From assembly GCF_007997305.1 (NCBI RefSeq), contig NZ_VORZ01000001.1, forward strand, positions 124,001 to 188,000: a stretch of 64,000 nucleotides of DNA, given 5' to 3'. The DNA comes from Psychrobacter frigidicola (lineage in GTDB: Bacteria > Pseudomonadota > Gammaproteobacteria > Pseudomonadales > Moraxellaceae). The notes below the pieces were generated by a model. The model had not been told where the DNA came from and ran no database searches. It was given only the letters and a program-made list of their open reading frames with translations. Below are positions 62,521 to 64,000 of this stretch, piece by piece. The translations under genes and the position numbers were made by a program. How positions within the stretch are numbered: position 1 is the first letter of the stretch; each line of letters starts with the position of its first letter.

Positions 62521-62586
62521 ACCTACTGTAGATAAAAATGTCTTGCAAAAGATTATTTTTAGTGTAAATTATGTTCTATAGCAGGT
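62521..62586. promoter_or_regulatory. Inverted pair of repressor-type sites between the XRE and Xis-like genes
   Basis: ACCTACTGTAGAT (62521-62533, plus) and ACCTGCTATAGAA (62574-62586, minus) face each other in the divergent gap. They share ACCTRCTRTAGAW. Confidence 0.55.
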
Positions 62587-62635
62587 CATAAAGCTATTAG
62601 ATAATAACACTTTAATCTTTAGTAAGGATTTTACT

Positions 62636-62851
62636 ATGAGTTATACCTATTTAACAACCGAAGAGCTGTCACAACGCATTAAATATGACAGCAAGACTAT
62701 ACGCAATCAACTTAAGGATGCAGTATTCATTGAGGGCGTTCATTACATCAAACCATTTGGTGGCCGCAAGATTCTTTTTATTTGGCAAAAAATAGAAGAA
62801 CTCATGCTGACAGGCTACGACGATACCATTCCATTTGTAGCGGGAGCGTAA
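62636..62851 (+). CDS. AlpA/excisionase-like small DNA-binding protein
   Basis: The 71-residue protein has a winged-helix pattern: L-T-T-E-E-L-S-Q-R-I-K-Y-D-S-K-T-I-R-N-Q-L, then H-Y-I-K-P-F-G-G-R-K-I-L-F. This is the layout of AlpA/MerR-like excisionases that bend DNA and steer integrase toward excision. It is 2 bases upstream of the integrase start, so the two are one unit. The start follows an AAGGATTT site. Confidence 0.8.
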   Translation: MSYTYLTTEELSQRIKYDSKTIRNQLKDAVFIEGVHYIKPFGGRKILFIWQKIEELMLTGYDDTIPFVAGA

Positions 62852-62853
62852 TC

Positions 62854-64000
62854 ATGGCGAGTATCAATAGCCGTAATGGCAACCTGTATGTAGATTTCCG
62901 ATACATAGGTCAACGTTGTAGAGAGCAAACCTTACTGGCAGACACTAAGCCTAATCGAAAGCGTCTAGAAAATTTCGTTAGCAAAATGGAAGCTGATATT
63001 CAATTAGGTAGTTTTCGCTATGAAAACTACTTTCCGAAAAGTAAAAAGCTTGAGCAGTTTCAAAGCTTAGAGCTTATGAGGTCAACGAATAGTCATAAGG
63101 ATTCAAGTTCAGGCTTTGATAGTTTTAGCAAAGTTTGGTTAGAGGAGAAAAAGCCAGAATGGCGGGACTCTCAAATAAGTAATGTGGAGGATATATTTAG
63201 AATTTACCTAATTCCTCATTTTAGCAATTTACCGCTAAATACCATTAGCAAAGCCAAAATCATGATTTTTCGAGGTAAGTTAGTCAAAGATGGTAATAAC
63301 GGACGAACCTTATCAGCGTCTCGCATTAATCATATCATGACGCCATTACGTATGGTGCTGACCGAAGCCTCTGAGCGTTTTGATTTTGACAGCCCTTGGA
63401 AGAATATAAAACCACTCAGTGAACCTAAAAGTAATGTCAGTCCTTTTACTCTAGATGAGGTCATGCTGATTATCAATAACGTGAGAGCAGACTATAAGCC
63501 TTACTATATCGTACGATTTTTTACAGGTATGCGTACAGGTGAGATTGATGGCTTGCCTTGGAGAAATATAGATTTTGAGCGCCGACAAATCATCGTTGAT
63601 CAGGCAGTCGTTAATGGTGTCATAGGCGAAACTAAAACCTCAGGTTCGAATCGTATCATTCAGATGAACCAACTGGTTTATGATGCGTTAATTGGTCAGA
63701 AGAAACTAACTAAACATCAAAGTGAGTTCGTGTTCTGTACAAAAGCGGGTACCCCTTTAAATCATCGTAATGTGACAAAGCGAGTTTGGTATCCATTACT
63801 ACGATATTTAGAGCTTGATAAGCGAAATCCTTACCAAAGTAGACATACGGCCGCGACGCTTTGGCTTGCTGCTGGTGAGTCGCCTGAGTGGATTGCTGCG
63901 CAAATGGGTCATAGCAACACAAAAATGCTATTCACAGTGTATTCTCGATATGTGCCCAACCTAACTCGTCAAGACGGAAGTGCTTTAGATAAGCTACTGA
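62854..64000 (+). CDS. int: Tyrosine integrase of the island, truncated by the window edge
   Basis: At least 382 residues are present and no stop occurs before the edge; only the C-terminal tail is missing. The N-terminal arm-binding domain begins M-A-S-I-N-S-R-N-G-N-L-Y-V-D-F-R, as in Arm-DNA-binding integrases of proteobacterial islands. The catalytic domain has R in F-F-T-G-M-R-T-G-E-I-D-G, then H in S-R-H-T-A-A-T, G-H in Q-M-G-H-S-N and the nucleophile Tyr in F-T-V-Y-S-R-Y. It should recombine the island at an att site, perhaps the tRNA-Asp end. It is not the usual layout of int directly beside the tRNA seen here, so the matching att copy may lie right of the window. Confidence 0.92.
   Translation, partial: MASINSRNGNLYVDFRYIGQRCREQTLLADTKPNRKRLENFVSKMEADIQLGSFRYENYFPKSKKLEQFQSLELMRSTNSHKDSSSGFDSFSKVWLEEKKPEWRDSQISNVEDIFRIYLIPHFSNLPLNTISKAKIMIFRGKLVKDGNNGRTLSASRINHIMTPLRMVLTEASERFDFDSPWKNIKPLSEPKSNVSPFTLDEVMLIINNVRADYKPYYIVRFFTGMRTGEIDGLPWRNIDFERRQIIVDQAVVNGVIGETKTSGSNRIIQMNQLVYDALIGQKKLTKHQSEFVFCTKAGTPLNHRNVTKRVWYPLLRYLELDKRNPYQSRHTAATLWLAAGESPEWIAAQMGHSNTKMLFTVYSRYVPNLTRQDGSALDKLL

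Overview
The window looks like a chromosome segment of a Psychrobacter-like bacterium (Moraxellaceae, Gammaproteobacteria). Base composition is moderately AT-rich. The housekeeping order (orn, lpxH-ppiB/glnS, pilS-pilR, pgk/fba, ruvA-ruvB, ubiE-ubiJ-ubiB), an FFLEELY-motif protein and a polyphosphate:AMP phosphotransferase fit that family. This placement comes from gene content and protein style; no database search was run.

Positions 1-40400 are mostly core genome. They hold RNA and protein maintenance genes (orn, lpxH, ppiB, glnS), thiol/redox enzymes (1-Cys peroxiredoxin, GST, MsrB, Gpx), Holliday-junction enzymes (ruvC apart from ruvA and ruvB), glycolytic genes (gpmI, pgk, fba) and a pilS-pilR two-component pair beside a GacA-like regulator. 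A ubiquinone cluster (ubiE-ubiJ-ubiB) and a phosphate module (PPK2-type phosphotransferase, PiT transporter) follow. A 6S RNA gene with a good promoter lies on the minus strand near 10.1-10.29 kb, inside what would otherwise be called a 117-residue hypothetical protein. Two genes are broken by simple lesions: a PLD-family gene by a perfect 22-bp tandem duplication, and a D-lactate dehydrogenase-type flavoprotein by one in-frame amber codon. One gene joins an XRE-type helix-turn-helix to an AlaA-like aminotransferase; it has a strong internal ribosome site, and two matching palindromes lie upstream.

Two tRNA genes (Val-TAC, Asp-GTC) behind a consensus promoter mark the change to accessory DNA. 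From about 40.74 kb to the right edge the window is a defence island. It holds McrC-McrB (McrB with an EVE/PUA-like domain inserted in its AAA+ module), a three-gene cassette (39-residue Gly/Asn-rich peptide, HicA-like protein, 750-residue ankyrin-repeat protein), an SF2 helicase with a nuclease-like tail, a type III restriction-modification pair, and a four-gene SMC-Toprim operon (Wadjet/MksBEFG-like, in the order D-C-A-B). The island ends in a control and mobility module: two small minus-strand genes, an XRE repressor, an AlpA/Xis-like protein and a tyrosine integrase cut by the window edge. Repeats next to tRNA-Asp and recurring CTRTAGA motifs around the repressor look like integrase and repressor binding sites.

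The best candidates for something undescribed are the small peptide/HicA-like/ankyrin cassette, the D-C-A-B SMC operon, the helicase-nuclease, and the HTH-aminotransferase with its paired operators.
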